From NCBI GenBank assembly GCA_030066155.1, contig JASJCE010000018.1, positions 1-35,697 of the forward strand: a stretch of 35,697 nucleotides of DNA, given 5' to 3'. This stretch comes from Desulfobacterales bacterium. GTDB lineage: Bacteria; Desulfobacterota; Desulfobacteria; Desulfobacterales; JAFDCJ01. Under the pieces are notes generated by a model, which did no database searches, had not been told where the DNA came from, and saw only the letters and a list, made by a program, of their open reading frames with translations. Made by a program: the position numbers and the translations under genes. Shown piece after piece: positions 33,814 to 35,697 of the stretch; position 1 is the stretch's first letter; every line of letters begins with the position of its first letter.

Positions 33814-35484
33814 ATGAATCAGACATGCCCTAGCTGTGGCAAATTGGTTAGTGTCGCAGGTTACTGTAACCTATGCGATTCCTCTGCAGTAAAAGAAACC
33901 AATTGGATCGGGCCACTGGTAATGACTGCTATTATCATCGGGATCTTGATTGCCGGGACAATTTTTTCGCTCCGCCTATTCGGTAACCCTTTAAATATTA
34001 TTCGCAATTTTAGTATATTTAGTCGAAATGAGATTTATCAAGTCAGCCAGGCCACAGACGATCTTCCGGTTTCCAGGGAGCCGAACGAAACCCTAACACT
34101 GGAGCAGTTTGCCGAACTACGAGAGCTTTTTGAAAATCAGCAATTTGAAATGCTTAATTCCATCCTTGAAGATTATCAGAGCGGTTTTGAATTAAACTCA
34201 AGTGATGAGTACAAAGTATTGGATGCCTATAGGGTGTTCGCCGGGACGTTACCGATTTATCAAGATGTATTGAATCGCTGGGCTCGCCGTTCGCCCGAGC
34301 ACTATGCCCCCTACCTTGCCCGCGCGAACTATTATTATGCTCAAGGATGGGAGAGTAGGGGCAATCGCTTTGCTACCGATACCTCTGAGGATCAATTTCG
34401 AAAGATGCGTTTTTATTTTCGCAACGCTGCCGATGATTTGGAAACGGCTTTACACCTCAATCAAAATCTTTTACCGGCTCATCTAATTCAGATGGGTATT
34501 TTCACCGCGACTGGAGATACCGAGAGAGAGGACAGGTGCCTCCGAAATGCTCTGGAGTTGTTTCCTCACTCTTTCCTAATTCGTTCAAAATATATGTGGG
34601 GCCTGACACCCCGCTGGGGCGGATCTTACCGGGAAATGGAAAACTTTGCCGCTGAAGCGGAGCAATATGCCGATTTCAATCCAGAACTGACCGCTCTATA
34701 CGGATTTATTTATTTTGATCAAAGCCGAAGGCTGGTGAGCCGTAAAAAATACCAAAAAGCTGCCGAGCTCTGCAACCGGGCTCTTATATATGGCGATAAT
34801 TGGCATTTTTATAAACAAAGGGCCATTATTTACCATTATTACCTTCAAGACCAATCGAAGGCACTGACGGATATCGATCGAAGCATTTATCTTCGCCCGA
34901 CGATGGAAGAGAGCTATCGTCTGCGCTCGAAAATTCATTTTAAAGACGGCGACATGGAAAATGCGCTGGATGATCTGTCTACGGCCGAACTCATCAAGCC
35001 CGGAGACCGCAATACGCAAAAATGGCGAACATGGGCGGGCGAAAATCTTATGAAACGCGGGCATAAAGCATTTAAAGCAGATTTGAATGCGGCAATTGAA
35101 CACTATGATCTTTCCGTTCGATTCGATCCGGCGAACGCACTCGCCCATTACTGGAGGGGGGTTGCGTTCTATCGTCAAAAGGAGTTTGGTTCGGCAGTAC
35201 TTGATTTTGAAAGTTCAATTGGCATTAATCCCCACCATTTTGAGTCCTATTTAATGATGGACTATACGCTTCTGGAGAGTCAACAATGGGATCGAATACT
35301 CGGCTACTGGAATCAATTTATAGAGTTGGAGCCTGAACATGCCAGGGCCTACCTCGAGAGAGCCGGAACGAATTATCATCGGAAAGATTACGCCAGTTCC
35401 CTAAATGATTTAAGGGCCGCATGCGATCTGGGAAACGAAGAAGGGTGTAAGCGCTTCGAGAAGTATAAAAATATCCGGCAATAA
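33814..35484 (+). CDS. Zinc-ribbon, single-membrane-helix, TPR-repeat protein
   Basis: The 556-residue protein begins with a small zinc ribbon (CPSCGKLVSVAGYCNLC; C5, C8, C18, C21), then one membrane helix at about 31-55 (WIGPLVMTAIIIGILIAGTIF), and then a long tetratricopeptide region. Clear TPR units are in the last third, for example NALAHYWRGVAFYRQKEFGS and ARAYLERAGTNYHRKDYASS, each with the A/G/Y pattern. The ATG at 33814 has AAAAGGAAAA about 6 bases upstream. It is read divergently from the gntR operon. A scaffold or assembly role at the membrane is likely for TPR proteins, but the partner is unknown. Confidence 0.85.
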   Translation: MNQTCPSCGKLVSVAGYCNLCDSSAVKETNWIGPLVMTAIIIGILIAGTIFSLRLFGNPLNIIRNFSIFSRNEIYQVSQATDDLPVSREPNETLTLEQFAELRELFENQQFEMLNSILEDYQSGFELNSSDEYKVLDAYRVFAGTLPIYQDVLNRWARRSPEHYAPYLARANYYYAQGWESRGNRFATDTSEDQFRKMRFYFRNAADDLETALHLNQNLLPAHLIQMGIFTATGDTEREDRCLRNALELFPHSFLIRSKYMWGLTPRWGGSYREMENFAAEAEQYADFNPELTALYGFIYFDQSRRLVSRKKYQKAAELCNRALIYGDNWHFYKQRAIIYHYYLQDQSKALTDIDRSIYLRPTMEESYRLRSKIHFKDGDMENALDDLSTAELIKPGDRNTQKWRTWAGENLMKRGHKAFKADLNAAIEHYDLSVRFDPANALAHYWRGVAFYRQKEFGSAVLDFESSIGINPHHFESYLMMDYTLLESQQWDRILGYWNQFIELEPEHARAYLERAGTNYHRKDYASSLNDLRAACDLGNEEGCKRFEKYKNIRQ

Positions 35485-35593
35485 GAATATTTTTCGCTAT
35501 TACTCCGCCCGGTTAACGTCTTAACCGTCCCCGTTGACCGTGTCTTATGTTTGACACCCAATTCATCTTTTGGCATACTGCGCCGGTCTTTAG

Positions 35594-35611
35594 GCCCTTA
35601 ACGGGCTTTTT
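35594..35611 (+). terminator. Small rho-independent-type hairpin
   Basis: GCCC (35594-35597) pairs with GGGC (35603-35606) around a 5-base loop and is followed by five T. It lies about 110 bp after the TPR gene stop. The stem is short, so the call is moderate. Confidence 0.45.
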
Positions 35612-35631
35612 CTGACAACATGTTGTCAGAA
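35610..35631. promoter_or_regulatory. 22-bp perfect palindrome
   Basis: The half TCTGACAACA (35611-35620) is directly followed by its exact reverse complement TGTTGTCAGA (35621-35630), and one further T-A pair extends it to 22 bp with no central spacer. It could be a regulator site for a gene beyond the window, or the stem of a second terminator after the T-run. Nothing else in the last 200 bases looks coding; the end has GTTTCAGG repeats (35640-35668). Confidence 0.6.
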
Positions 35632-35697
35632 CTAAAATGGTTTCAGGTTTCAGTGTTCAGGTTTCAGGATTTCGCGATCCGCTTTCCTGACACCCGA

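Overview
The window looks like a chromosomal segment from an anaerobic Desulfobacterota-type bacterium (former deltaproteobacterium). The inference rests on a tungsten-type aldehyde:ferredoxin oxidoreductase beside its MoaD-like partner, a multi-cluster iron-sulfur flavoprotein, the tilS-ftsH-folP order, tandem pilT-type ATPases next to divIVA and yggT, a DUF3786-type gene, and many decayed AT-rich intergenic hairpins and 7-base tandem repeats. No phage, transposase, CRISPR array, tRNA or rRNA was recognised. The taxonomy is inferred from gene content only.

Region 1 (1-8.9 kb) is a divergent catabolic locus. A FadR/VanR-type GntR regulator and a tripartite tricarboxylate transporter (tctC-tctB-tctA, the last cut by the window edge) read leftward. 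Five enzymes read rightward: an SAF-domain homoserine-dehydrogenase-like oxidoreductase, an extended SDR, an HSL-type hydrolase, a D-lyxose-isomerase-like cupin and a BKACE (DUF849) beta-keto acid cleavage enzyme. A 14-5-14 near-perfect inverted repeat sits in the divergent promoter region and is the likely operator. The set suggests uptake and breakdown of an unknown carboxylate or sugar acid ending in acetyl-CoA-dependent cleavage.

Region 2 (8.9-16.4 kb) holds a soluble triple-PAS histidine kinase without a partner regulator, a rubrerythrin-like diiron protein, a universal stress protein, a DUF3786-like protein, dnaK and grpE (no dnaJ or hrcA here), and an SRP RNA on the minus strand. The SRP RNA is of the large, Alu-domain-containing type and has a clear promoter and an 8-bp closing helix.

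Region 3 (16.6-26 kb) is housekeeping: tilS, ftsH and folP on the plus strand, then a leftward group reading yggT, divIVA, pilT, a second pilT/pilU-like ATPase, a zinc-ribbon/receiver-like protein and a 52-residue small protein.

Region 4 (26.7-33.8 kb) is a second, leftward catabolic locus: a FadR-like regulator, a 2Fe-2S/FAD/2x4Fe-4S/BFD flavoprotein resembling the alpha subunit of opine or D-hydroxyproline dehydrogenases, its DAO-type partner, then a tungsten AOR and a MoaD/ThiS-like protein on what looks like a separate promoter. A TGGT-N3-ACCA operator overlaps the regulator's own TTGACA/TATTAT promoter. A plausible reading is oxidative deamination of an amine or opine to an aldehyde or oxo-acid, with the aldehyde oxidised by AOR and electrons passed to ferredoxin-type carriers. 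A zinc-ribbon/membrane/TPR protein and a 22-bp perfect palindrome close the window.
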